NCBI GenBank assembly: GCA_943735955.1
Contig: OX030966.1
Location: 1,777,518 to 1,841,517 of the forward strand
Length of the DNA: 64,000 nt
Reading direction: 5' to 3'
Source: Piscicola geometra
Taxonomy: Eukaryota > Annelida > Clitellata > Hirudinida > Piscicolidae
This document shows positions 36,054 through 47,819 of the stretch, one piece after another (positions within the stretch are counted from its first letter, which is position 1; every line of letters starts with the position of its first letter). A program made the position numbers and the translations under genes. The notes under the pieces are model-generated. The model worked only from the letters and a program-made list of their open reading frames with translations, made no database searches and was not told where the DNA came from.

Positions 36054-39052
36054 GAGGACTGAGGGTAGTTTAGGCTTGGTGACAGAGGCACTGGGCAAAC
36101 CAGGCTGCAGAACATATGCACAATCGTCGCATACTCTGTCGATCAAATTAAAACATTTTATACAATAAGTATAAATAAAAAAATAATGATGCTAATAGGA
36201 GTTATTATTAATATCATTTATATAATATTCTAAATAATAATAATATTCACAATAACCTGTTGGCACGTTCCAGCTCGTACTGCAGTTTCATCTTCTGTGT
36301 CGAGCACTCCTTGCACACCACCTTCATTGTGTTCTCATCATTTTAGTCTTTGTTACCAAAAAAATTTATTCTAAATATATTTAATATTTTATTTATTATA
36401 ACAATATTTAATATTTCATTTATTATAACAATATTTAATATTTCATTTAATTATAATAATTTATATAATTTCACTATTTTACTATAATAATTTATATAAT
36501 TTCACTATTTTACTATAATAATTTATATAATTTCACTATTTTATTTACAAATAAATATAATTGTATTAACAAAAAACCAAACAAACCCCTCCCCCCCCCA
36601 CACTCACCCTGCCACAAGCCCTACAATGGTGTCGCCTGCGGAAGGCGCTGAATGGCACGCAACAAGACATGCACATCGAGACCTCCTGGTCCCTCACCCA
36701 TCTGGGAGCCATGCTGCCCAGTCGCTCTTGTTGCTTGTACTGTTGTTGGGATGTGGGAAGGGCGGTTGGTAGGGTTGGGTTGGTTGGTTGGTTGGTGGGG
36801 TTGGTTGGTTGTTGGTTGGTGGTTTGGGTTGTGGTGGATGGTTGGTTGTTGGTGTTGTTGGGATGTGGGGAGGGGGTTGGTAGGGTTGGGTTGGTAGGGT
36901 TGGTTAGTTGGTTGGTGGTTTGGGTTGTGGTGAATGGTTTGGTTGGTGTTGTTGGGATGTGGGAGTGTGTGTGGAGGTAGTTTGTTGTTGTGGCGGTTTG
37001 GGGGTGGTTTGTTGTTGTTGTTGGTGGTGGTGGTGGTGGTGGTGGATGGTGAGTGTCGTTGAGAGCGGTGTGGGATGGTGTTGTGGTGGTGTTGTTCATT
37101 TTTGTTGTTGCTTGTACTGTTGCGAGTAGATTTTATGAAATGTAAAACGTTCAGAAAAACATAAAAACAAACATTTTAAAAAACACACAAACCAAAATAC
37201 AAGCAAACGGACATACAAAAGAACAAACAAGCATACGAGCAAAGACACACAAACACTTACAGCATTGACGTAGTGGTCGTTGTTGTTGTTGTGCTCTTGC
37301 CTCATCTGTTGAGAGATGGCAGCCCAGATGACCTGAAGAAGGAGTATCATTACTATGACCCTTGTCGTTATGATGATGATGATGATTATTATTATTATTA
37401 TTATCATTATTATTTTTATTATTAGAAATGTTTGCTAAAAATGGCCCAACTTTGATCCACTCAACTTTCTCCTCGGGTGACCTAGGCGATTGTGATGAGA
37501 TAAGAAGGAGGTGAAGAAGAAAGGAATGAAGGAAGAATGAATGAAGGAAGAATGAATGAAGAAAGAATGAATGAAGAAAGAATGAATGAGATAAAAAGGA
37601 AGGAAGGGAGATGAAGGAATGAAGGGTACGTACTGAGCGACAAACTCGATGGACTTTTGCTTGCTCCTGATCGAGAAGCTGTCCGTCTGCTGCTCCCTGC
37701 TCCCGTTGTACACCTGCATGCATCCACTCCATCCATCAACTGTCCATCCTTTCATCAAGTTCTCTTCCTTCTTTCCATCCATCCATGCGTACTTCAAAGG
37801 ATACTTTTAAGAATAACTTTTCATTTTGTTTTTCATTTATTCACTCATTTATTCACTCATTTATTCACTCACTCAACTACTCACTCACCCAACTACTCAC
37901 TCACTCAACTACTCACTCACTCAACTACTCACTCACTCACATCTCAACCACCAAACCCCGCTCACACACTCTCACTCCTTTCCCCACCCACCCACTCACC
38001 CCTCCCCCATCTCCTCCTCCCCCCTCTCCCCACCCACCTCCATCCAACCTCCCCCTGCCCCTCTCCCCAAGCCACCTCCATCCAACCTCTCCCTGCCCCT
38101 CTCCCCAACCCACCTTCATCCAGCCTCCCCCTGCCCCTCTCCCCACCCACCTTCATGCCAGCCTCCCCCTGCCCCTCTCCCCACCCACCTTCATGCCAGC
38201 CTCCCCCTGCCCCTCTCCCCACCCACCTTCATGCCAGCCTCCCCCTGCCCCTCTCCCCACCCACCTTCATGCCAGAAAGGTCAAGGAGGTTCCTGACCAC
38301 GTACTGAGGGTTCAAGGCCAGGCGCACTGGAGCCTCTTTACACACCAGTAGCACGTCGTTGAACTGGTTGCATGGGTGATGGTAACCATTGGTTTGCTTT
38401 GGTTGGTGACCATTGCTTTGGTTTGTTTGGTAACCATTGCTTTGGTTTGGTTGGTGACCATTGGTTTGGTTTGATTGGTAACCATTGGTTTGCTTTGATT
38501 GCTTTGGTGTTTCTTAAGCAATTTATTTTGATACTTTTGTAAATTTGTAATACATTTTAGATTATTTTATTTTAAAATTTACCAAAATACCACAAAAATT
38601 AAACCACCAAAACCACATACAACCACAACCCAACCCCAACCCAACCAAACCCCAACCCAACCAAACCCCAACCCAACCAAGCCCCAACCCAACCCAACTA
38701 AGCAACGAACCAACTCAAACCCAACCAAAACCAACATACTCAAACCACCCACATTCAACCCAAACCAAACTAACCAAGACCCAAACCCAACTAAGACCCA
38801 AGCCAACCCAAAACCAACCAACCCAAAACCAACCAACCCAAAACCAACCAACCCAAAACCAACCAACCCAAAACCAACCAACCCAAACCAACCAACCAAA
38901 AACCAACCAACCCAAACCAACCAACCCAAACCAACCAAGAAGAGGTGTCTTTTGTGCAGTGTTCCATCTCGTGCCGATACTTTAGTGATGCCACCTTGCT
39001 GCAGCAGACGTCTGACGGCCATGATGATGATGATGGTGATGATGAAGATGAA

Positions 39053-39105
<53 letters not shown>

Positions 39106-41970
39106 GGATAATATAATATTAATAATACTCTTAAAAGTAAAAAATAGTAATAGTAAAAGTAATACTATTAATGGTAATCATTATCACCACCATCATCATC
39201 ACCACTACCACCATCACCACCATCACCATCATCATCACCACCACCACCAACATCATCATCACCACCACCACCAACATCATCATCAGCACCCACCTGTTGA
39301 TGGAGACGAGGGCTTGAGACTCAGTGCCAATCAGACATGACGTCACTTCGAGAAGTTCTTTGAAACTCTCCTGCGTTTGGTGGCGCCGTTTTAAAAGTTA
39401 ATTATTTATTCATATTATTATTATTATTGTCGTTGTTGTTTTTATTTTTTAAAATGTTGATTATTATTATTATTAATGTTGTTGTTATTATTTTTTTATT
39501 TTTTTCTATAATAGTCAAGGTCAATCTACACTCTGCATTGCCCCATTCACCATCAATTCACCCTCCATTCACCATCCATTCACCCTCCATTCACCATCAA
39601 TTCACCCTCCATCCACCATTAATTCACCCTCCATTCACCCTCAATTCACCCTCCATTCAACATTACCCTTATTCACCCTCCATTCACCATCAATTCACCC
39701 TCCATCCACCATCAATTCACCCTCCATTCACCATCAATTCACCATTACCCTGATTCACCCTCCATTCACCCTCCATCCACCATCAATTCACCCTCCATTC
39801 ACCCTCCATTCACCATCAATTCACCCTCCATTCACCATTACCCTTATTCACCATTAATTCAGCACGCATGCATTTACCACTCACCAACTTCCTGACTTCT
39901 TCGTTAGAATGCTCAGCCGCTTGTGACACCAGCTGCAGTGCATCTGTCGTGCATGCATCATTTATTCATCCATCCATCCATCCACACATTTATTCATCCA
40001 TCCATCCATCCACACATTTATTCATCCATCCATCCATCCACACATTTATTCATCCATCCACACATTTATTCATCCATCCACACATTTATTCATCCATCCA
40101 TCCATCCACACATTTATTCATCCATCCATCTATCCACACATTTATTCATCCATCCATCCATCCATCCACACATTTATTCATCCATCCATCCATCCACACA
40201 TTTATTCATCCATCCATCCATCCACACATTTATTCATCCATCCATCCATCCACAAATTTATTCATCCATCCATCCATCCACACATTTATTCATCCATCCA
40301 TTCATCCACACATTTATTCATCCATCAATTCATTAATTCGTCCATCCATTTACCCACCCAATCACTAATCCATCCAACTCATCCAACCACTCATCCACCC
40401 ATTTTCATCTACCCACTCACCCACCCACACATCCATCCATTCATCCACCCACCCACCCATCCACCCATTCATTCATCCACCCATCCACCCATTCATTCAT
40501 CCACCCATCCACCCACTCACCCACCCACCCATTCATTCATCCACCCATCCATCCACCCACCCATCCACCCATCCACCCATCCATCCATCCACCCATCCAT
40601 CTACCCATCCACCCATCCATCCATCCACCACCTTCGACACATGCAGCATCTTCACACTCTCCAGGCAGGTGCTTCAGGTATTCTGTAAGAATAAAACCTC
40701 CATTTGTATAGCGCATCATTTATTATATTATTATTATTATTACTATTATTATATGGTTATTAGTATTATAAAAAACAATATTACCTTCAAAAAACTCAAA
40801 TAAAAGCAAAATAAAACAATTAAATTCAGCGGAATGTAACACACAAGAACAACACAAACAAATTTCCGAGTAAAATAGCTCACACACCAACAACGAAAAT
40901 AAATTTCAAGAACGCAAAAAACAAAACAAAATCAACGAGAGAGATCGGGCGACGAGCGGCGACGCACCGGTGAGGAGGAGTTTGTAGCGAGGAATGCGCT
41001 GGACAGGCTCGAGGAGGTGGTTCTGGAGACTGAGGCCGCCTGAGTCGCTAGAGTTCTGTGGTCGTCGTCGTGGTGGTGGAGGTTTCGTTGGAGGTGTGTG
41101 TGTTTGTTTGGGAGGTTGTGTTGTGTTGTTATGTGTGTGTGTGTGGTGGATTGTGTGAAATGGTGTTTGTGCTCAGACGTCCTACAACACACAACCACCC
41201 CGCCTTTCAGCCAACCCCTCTACAACCACCCCACCTCCCCACTAAGCCTCTAAAACCACGCCATCTACCCACCAACACCCAACAACGACCCCAGTTCTCC
41301 ACCAACCCTCTAAAACCACTTCACCTTCCCCTAGACCTACTAATTCAGCCCCTTACAACCACCCACCCCCATCCAACTCTCCTTCCCCCTCCAACCTGCA
41401 ACTCATGCAACAACTGCGCGAATCTTTCCGACTTGTTGATGCAAGCAATGATGACGTCATTCGCCTGCCGGAAGTTCGTGACGTAGAGCGTGTACATCTT
41501 GAGGAAGGGCGCCATCTTGACCATGCTCCGCCCAAGCCCCACCCCCCTGCGTTGATTGGTTCGTTGGTTGGTCATGTGATGAGACTCGAGGGGTGGGTTG
41601 GGTTATCACTGCATGAATACATAATTACATATTGACCTTAACATGAGTCTATCCCTCGCCATATATATGCATATCTTCAACCTATCCCAGCCCCTCCACC
41701 TCCTTCTATCACAAACAATCAACCCCCGCCCCCAATCTATCTCAACGATACCCACCCCCCCCCCCCTCCCTATCCCAACATACCCCACCCCATCCACTCT
41801 CAGTCTATCCAAACCCATCCACCCTCCAATCTATGCCAACCCATCTACCCCTCTCCTATCCCCACCATTGTTCGAGACACTGCTCTATTTCCGGTAACAA
41901 ATGATCCCGATGGAACTGATGAATCGACCTTGATAGAACATTTTTAAAATTCTATTTATAACAAAAACAA

Positions 41971-42027
<57 letters not shown>

Positions 42028-42028
42028 A

Positions 42029-42062
<34 letters not shown>

Positions 42063-42250
42063 ATAATAATAATAATAATAATAATATACTATTAAGATCC
42101 TTTTAACTTTTCCCCCGCACTGCCACCTACCGAATATTCGAGAATATTTGTTCTTGGAAGCCCAACGGAAGGTACTTTTCCAATGCATTACTTCTCTCTA
42201 TCTCGCCGCAGTAAACCTACAGCATCATCATCATCATCATCAGCATCATT

Positions 42251-42281
<31 letters not shown>

Positions 42282-42370
42282 CCATCTTATCTTTTTTATC
42301 CTCTAATTAGTATAAATTCTAAGTGATTTTTTTGCAGTTAATTACAATGATTTCCGTACTACTACCACCC

Positions 42371-42433
<63 letters not shown>

Positions 42434-42434
42434 T

Positions 42435-42488
<54 letters not shown>

Positions 42489-42513
42489 CGTTACTACTAC
42501 TACTACTACTATA

Positions 42514-42598
<85 letters not shown>

Positions 42599-44275
42599 CG
42601 TCACTACTACTACTCCCGTTACTACTACTAGTACTACTATCAACACATAGAGTACTACTTCATCGATGAGCTTCAGCTTGCTGACATAGACCTTCTCACT
42701 CGACAGCAACTCCATTGCTACTTGGTGGCTGCGAGATGGCGACTGTGGTTGTTGAGGTTGTTGTTGTGGTAGTAGAAGCAGTAGTGATAGTAGTGGTGTT
42801 GTAGAAGGAATAGTAGTAGTGGTAGTAGTAGTGGTTGTGTGAACTGATAGATGGTGGTGGAAGTCGAAGTATGATTTGTAGTCTTAATTGTCTTGTTGAT
42901 ACAGCTTAATGATTTCTCAAATACTAACAAAACGAAATACCTTTTCCTTTTTCTTATCGCCATCATTATCATCAGCACCACCTGCGAAAAGTAAACGCTA
43001 TAAAAACTCATTTAAAATATTTCTAAATAACGCATAATTCGATTTACGTAACCGGGTCTGCGCTGGCTTTTAATTGCGATGGTGGTGTGTGGCAAGGCCT
43101 TGATGGCGCCTATTAAAAAGGTAAATATCCTGACTACCTTATCGTAATTATGATGACGATGATGGTGTGGATGATGATAATGATCAGCGGTTATGTCGCA
43201 TTGTCTATGATTGCATAATTGCATCATAAGACCTTTTCATCCTTTTCACTTATCATCATCATCATCACCACTAATTATACCAAGATTACAATAAAGGAAT
43301 CATCCATTACAAACCTTTTGGTTCTTTTGCATGTCTCAACTTTTCAGACAGTGATGATGATAATGATGGTGGTGATGGTGATGGTGGTGATGATGATGAT
43401 GATATATTAGATGATGAAGAGATTGATGATGATGAAGACAATCTATTTGAAGGAGCAGAAGTTCTTTGGTCACAAAGTTTGATTGGAAATGTAGTTTCTA
43501 ATATTGGTGCTGTTGATGATGATGGTGGTGGTGTTGATGATGATGGTGATGGTGTTGATGATGATGGTGGTGGTGTTGATGATGATGGTGATGGTGTTGA
43601 TGATGGTGATGGTGTTGATAATGGTGATGGTAATAGTGTTGATGATGGTAGTGAAGTTGGTGGTGGTGAGGATGATGCTGGAAGTGTTGATTTTAGTTTT
43701 GATTTTGCTGAAGATTTAATTAGAGAAAGATGCTTTCCTTTGGGAGGTACAGCGGGTTTTACTGTGGTAGTGATGATATCGATCATGATAATTATAACTA
43801 TAATGCTGTTGATAATGATTTTTTGGATCATCGTAACTTTTGTAAATAAATTATAATAAAGAAGAAAACCTGATCGTTTGGAAAGCTTTGAGGCTTGCTT
43901 GGTTAGGGAAGTGCGAGGTTGCTTGGAGGGAAGGGAAGGGTAAATGGAGAAGTGAAAAGAAGGCTCACTAATGCCAGAATCTGAAGTTGGAATTGCATTT
44001 ATTTGTTTCTGACGAAGATTCTCCTTCAGATGAAGGTCTGCTTCCATTCTAAAACTCATCTCAACACCCGAACTTGTCTCCCCTTTGGCAATCTTTTCTT
44101 TTGAAATGGTTTCATCTTCACCTAGAACTATGTGCGGATTTAAAATGTCATTGGAGGCGTGTTTGCATTGTGTGCTTTTGTTACTCGTTTCTGCAGAAAT
44201 AGTGAACTCCTCAAATTTTTGTATATTTCTATGAAAGTTATCTTTGTGTGAAGAACCTTCTTGATTGTCTACCAT
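34703..44275 (-). CDS. FGD: FGD-family Rho/Cdc42 GEF, DH-PH-FYVE-PH (23 exons)
   Basis: Family role: activates Cdc42 and remodels actin; the FYVE finger and PH domains bind membrane lipids. Exons: 44275-43870, 43761-43315, 43109-43053, 42981-42941, 42742-42659, 42216-42131, 41928-41866, 41546-41396, 41055-40968, 40682-40632, 39943-39885, 39370-39294, 39011-38936, 38363-38265, 37713-37634, 37481-37451, 37332-37261, 36739-36608, 36321-36257, 36135-36051, 35888-35760, 35387-35245, 35033-34703; 2853 nt, 950 aa, all phases matching (vertebrate FGD1 is about 960). Pro/Ser-rich N-terminus. DH about 325-520 ([46 protein letters not shown]). PH1 about 540-640 (FNDVLLVCK). FYVE about 660-735 ([37 protein letters not shown]). 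PH2 about 755-860 ([20 protein letters not shown]). The small exons at 43109 and 42981 are less certain. Confidence 0.92.
35985..36050. repeat. (CA)n microsatellite at an FGD donor
   Basis: CA repeat that begins at the donor of the exon ending at 36051 (AGG then GTGTGT on the minus strand). The array itself therefore supplies the donor sequence. Confidence 0.9.
36745..37090. repeat. GGTTGGTTGG-type repeats in the FGD intron before the FYVE exon
   Basis: Degenerate TTGGTTGGTAGGG and GTGGTGG repeats between the exons at 37261 and 36739. TTGTTGCTTGTACTGTTG, the acceptor edge of the FYVE exon, is present both at about 36728 (real) and about 37107 (decoy). Confidence 0.8.
37835..38264. repeat. 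CTCACTCAACTA repeats and a 38-nt minisatellite at an FGD donor
   Basis: CATTTATTCACT and ACTACTCACTCA repeats (37835-37940), then about five copies of a 37-39 nt unit at 38040-38264. On the minus strand the last copies read CTGGCATGAAGGTGGGTG, identical to the real exon 3' end plus donor at 38265. Confidence 0.9.
38590..38935. repeat. CCAACCCAAAACCAA minisatellite at an FGD donor
   Basis: About 20 copies of a 15-nt unit and variants. On the minus strand it starts at the donor of the exon ending at 38936 (TTG then GTTGGTTTGGG). Tandem donor-like copies follow. Confidence 0.9.
39022..39110. repeat. (GAT)n array next to an FGD acceptor
   Basis: GATGATGAT run upstream (minus strand) of the exon starting at 39011. 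A CACCACCAT block at 39180-39290 adjoins the donor of the exon ending at 39294. Confidence 0.9.
39540..40630. repeat. CACCCTCCATTCACCAT and CCATCCACACATTTATTCAT minisatellites, FGD introns
   Basis: 39540-39865 holds CACCCTCCATT/CACCATCAATT repeats. 39958-40330 holds about 16 copies of a 20-32 nt CCATCCACACATTTATTCAT unit. 40340-40630 holds CATCCACCCA repeats. They flank the short FGD exon 39943-39885 on both sides and reach to the donor at 40632. Confidence 0.93.
41962..42600. repeat. (CTA)n trinucleotide arrays, FGD introns
   Basis: ACTACTACT runs at about 41970-42060 and 42360-42600, with a CAT array at 42222-42285. The all-Leu frame is a shadow. Confidence 0.95.
43490..43680. repeat. Coding GAT/GGT repeat in FGD exon 2
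   Basis: GTTGATGATGATGGT-type repeats of 15-30 nt translate on the minus strand as [13 protein letters not shown], in frame within the Pro/Ser-rich N-terminus. Confidence 0.85.
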
Positions 44276-44726
44276 TGTAGCCAGTTCATCTGTCTAAGTG
44301 AAAAGTTATTATTTTAAATTTTATATATAAAAAAGTTGAAATTAATTTGCCTTATTTCCTTTACCTTTTGAATAGTTGTTTGCAATTTTTTTATTAGAAA
44401 CTGGCTAAAATTTATAATTTATAAAATTAATAAATAGATCTTTGAAAATTATAAAAACTAAAAATGAATGATTTAATAAAAAGTAGATAAATTACTTTGA
44501 ATGGAAATAATTTGAGAAAAAACAACTGACAGGTCTGTCAAAAAGTCGTCAAAAGTAAATGAATAATTCGATTAAAAATGAAACTGATTATAAAATATTG
44601 AATTACACTTTTAGTTGAAATACTTTCAAGTTAAAACTAGGATTTTTCCAATTGAAATTTTTTTATATAAATAGTTTATGAACGGGAAATTCTTATCGAA
44701 CTCTTATAAATCTTTACCGTTACCCT

Positions 44727-46729
44727 GTGAACATTCTATATGGGCCTATATGGGTCCCATATGGGCTAAATGGGCTAAAGGTAATCAATATGGGTCCTAT
44801 ATGGGCTTCGTGGGCTAGAGATTATCTATATGGGCCCTATATGGGTCCTATATGGGCTAAATGGGCTTTAAAAAAGAATAAAATTTAACGTGTTTTTAAA
44901 GAAAAACCTATTTGGGAAGTATATGGGTCCTAAATGGGCTAAATGAGCTTTGAATAATAATAAAAGTTAAAGTGTTTTTATGGAAAACCTATGTGGGTCC
45001 TTTATGGGTCCTATATGGGATAAATGGGCTTTAAAAAAAATAATAATTCTAAGTGTTTTCAAGGAAAGCCTATGTGGGTCCTATATGGGCTAAATGGGCT
45101 TTGAATAATAAAAAAAGTTAAAGTGTTTTTATGGAAAGCCTATGTGGGTCCTATATGGGTCCTATATGGGCTGAATGGGCTTTGAATAATAAAAAAAAGT
45201 TTAAGTGTTTTTATGGAAAGCCTATGTGGGTCCTATATGGGTCCTATATAGGCTAAATGGGCTTTGAATAATGAAAAAAGTTCAAGTGCTTTCAAGGAAA
45301 GCCTATGTGGGTCCTATATGGGCTAAATGGGCTTTAAAAAAATTTCAAGTGTTTTTATGGAAAGCCTATGTGGGTCCTATATGGGTCCTATATGGGCTAA
45401 ATGGGCTTTGAATAATGAAAAAAGTTGAAGTGTTTTCATGGAAAGCCTATGTGGGTTCTTTATGGGTTCTATATGGGCTAAATGGGCTTTAAAAAAATTT
45501 CAAGTGTTTTTAAGGAAAGCCTATGTGGGTCCTATATGGGTCCTATATGGGCTAAATGGGCTTTAAAAAAATTTCAAGTGTTTTTATGGAAAGCCTATGT
45601 GGGTCCTATATGGGCTAAATGGGCTTTGAATAATGAAAAAAGTTGAAGTGTTTTCATGGAAAGCCTATGTGGGTCCTTTATGGGTTCTATATGGGCTAAA
45701 TGGGCTTTAAAAAAATTTCAAGTGTTTTTAAGGAAAGCCTATGTGGGTCCTATATGGGTCCTATATGGGCTAAATGGGCTTTTAAAAAATGAAAATGCTA
45801 AGTGTTTTCAAGGAAAGCCTATGTGGGTCCTATATGGGCTCAATGGACTTTGAATTAGTGTAACATATGGCCATGGTTTTTGTAAAATATTTATTATTTT
45901 TTTATTTTAGTCATTTGAATTTATTATCTCTTTTATTTTAGAAATGTTATCTTCTGTTGTAATTATTTAAAAAAGTATTTGTCTATAAAAGTCATTCTGG
46001 TTTCTTATTAAAGTTTTTTTTCATATTCTCATTATTAAATATGAATATTAAAAAATGTAAAGTTATGCAAATAATTATTCAATAGTTCAACACACTTTTC
46101 GAAACCCCACAAGTTGTAATCAATGTATTCAATATCTATATAAGATACCAGCCATTTTAATAATATGTGTAATGACAAAAAAAGCCGGTTAGCACTCCCC
46201 TTTACCAGAACAAATGAAACCATGGATTTAATTCATCAATAAATTATTCCCTCAAGTTCTTTTCAAAACCAACTCAACTCAAACATACAAAAGAGAAATC
46301 AAAGTACACGTTTCCAAATTAGAAAAGCAAGCCAAGCAAAATTAAAAAAAATAATCTTGAAGAACCCGATTAATCACATTTTTTATATTTGGACTATTTT
46401 TCTTACATCTTTAAATTTATGTTTGGCAGAAATATTTTAATTGATTTTTATAAAAATAAATAATTTATCAATCAATCATGTGTTGCCCATATAGCCCATA
46501 TGGGACCCACTTAATTTGGTGTAGCATTTTGACATGGGTCCCATATGGGCTGCTCATATAGGGCCCATATGGGCTGCCGATCTAGGGCCCATATAGTTTC
46601 CCATATAGCCCATATGGGACCCACTTAATTCGGTGTAGCATTTTGACATGGGTCCCATATGGGCTGCCCATATGGGGCCCATATAGTTGCCCATATGGGA
46701 CCCATATAGGTCCCATATAGAATGTTCAC
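44727..46729. mobile_element. 2.0 kb inverted-repeat element with internal ATATGGG tandem array
   Basis: The left end GTGAACATTCTATATGGG and right end CCCATATAGAATGTTCAC are inverted copies; the match continues inward through CCTATATGGG and GGGTCCCATATGGGC-type sequence. Inside, 44745-45855 carries about eleven 75-100 nt units with TATGTGGGTCCTATATGGG and TAAATGGGCTTT. 45860-46480 is unique AT-rich DNA with no transposase frame. It looks like a non-autonomous DNA transposon; target duplications are not obvious. Confidence 0.7.
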
Positions 46730-47404
46730 TGTGTAGTTGATGTGATTTTTTACAATTCACCACTATGTATGTCAAATTGAATTCAAACAGTTTGTTTTTT
46801 TATTGTTTCAAAACAGCGATTTTCAACAATGAAACGAAAAAATCTATTATAAAATAATAAAAAATTATTTGATAAAATGTTAAATTAAAATTATTTTACA
46901 AATGAATTACTGAAACAAAATATGTTTCTAAATAAATGTATCCATAATAATATTTAATATATACTTTTCATTATTATTGTTAATATTATATATTATAATA
47001 AAGCTATAATTATATTTTTTTAAATAGACAATGAATAAATAAATGTTGAGATAGACATGAAAGTGAATAACACAAAAAACTAAATTCCAAGACTTATGCT
47101 TAAAATGCAACTGCAGTTATGCTGAATTAGATGAATATGAAGGGTCTTCCCGCTTGCATGAAAAACTCATTTATCCGAATTAAAAATTAATTTTAAAAAT
47201 TAAATGGGAATTTAGATGGCATTGTCCTTCCCAGTTGCCTACAGCCACTTTTTACTCGATAAATAACGTTCGCAACCAGGTACGTGTGCTTTTATTTGGG
47301 ATAGAGGTTTGGAAAAAGAGAATTCTTGTTGAATCAATATAGGAGATAATTGGTAGATGGAAAACTTCGATTAGGAAGATGAAGGCGCAGCAAGTAATTG
47401 GGGA

Positions 47405-47665
47405 GCGGGGATGGCTTAGTTGGTAGACGTCGGACTTGCAACTCAAAGGTTGCCTGTTCGAATCCTTGAAAGCAACCGTGAACTATCATATACCTAGTGT
47501 ATATGATGCGGTGTTTGCGACGTATGCATTGAAAGATGTGTACGTTGTGTGGAGTGGCGCCTCGGCGCATAAGAACCAAGGTTCTCAGAACCATTGTAAC
47601 ATGGCATGTGTCTGTCAGGCTGTGAATAGTATAGACCAAAACAAAAATAATAATAATAATAAACA
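47405..47665 (+). mobile_element. tRNA-derived SINE
   Basis: The head has a Pol III box A (TGGCTTAGTTGG, 47412-47423) and box B (GTTCGAATC, 47456-47464) at tRNA spacing. A roughly 170-nt unrelated body follows, ending in an A-rich AATAATAATAATAA tail (about 47640-47663). The anticodon stem does not pair well, so it is not a working tRNA gene. Confidence 0.8.
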
Positions 47666-47819
47666 AGACCACCAAAAACATCACTCTGCATTACGAACGT
47701 TCATGAAACTTTTTTAAGTCAAACTTTTGACTTTTATTTGCTTCTTGCCGACCAGATCAACTCATCTTTTGAAGAAATTCACCACAAAGAGGGTCAACTT
47801 CTTCATTGCAAACTTACTT

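Noticed and set aside
46035..47110. Short AT-rich frames (60-75 codons).
   Set aside because: No conserved motifs, low-complexity composition, and partly inside the inverted-repeat element.
47405..47480. A functional tRNA gene.
   Set aside because: Box A and box B are present, but the anticodon and acceptor stems do not pair and an A-rich tail follows downstream, so it is a SINE.
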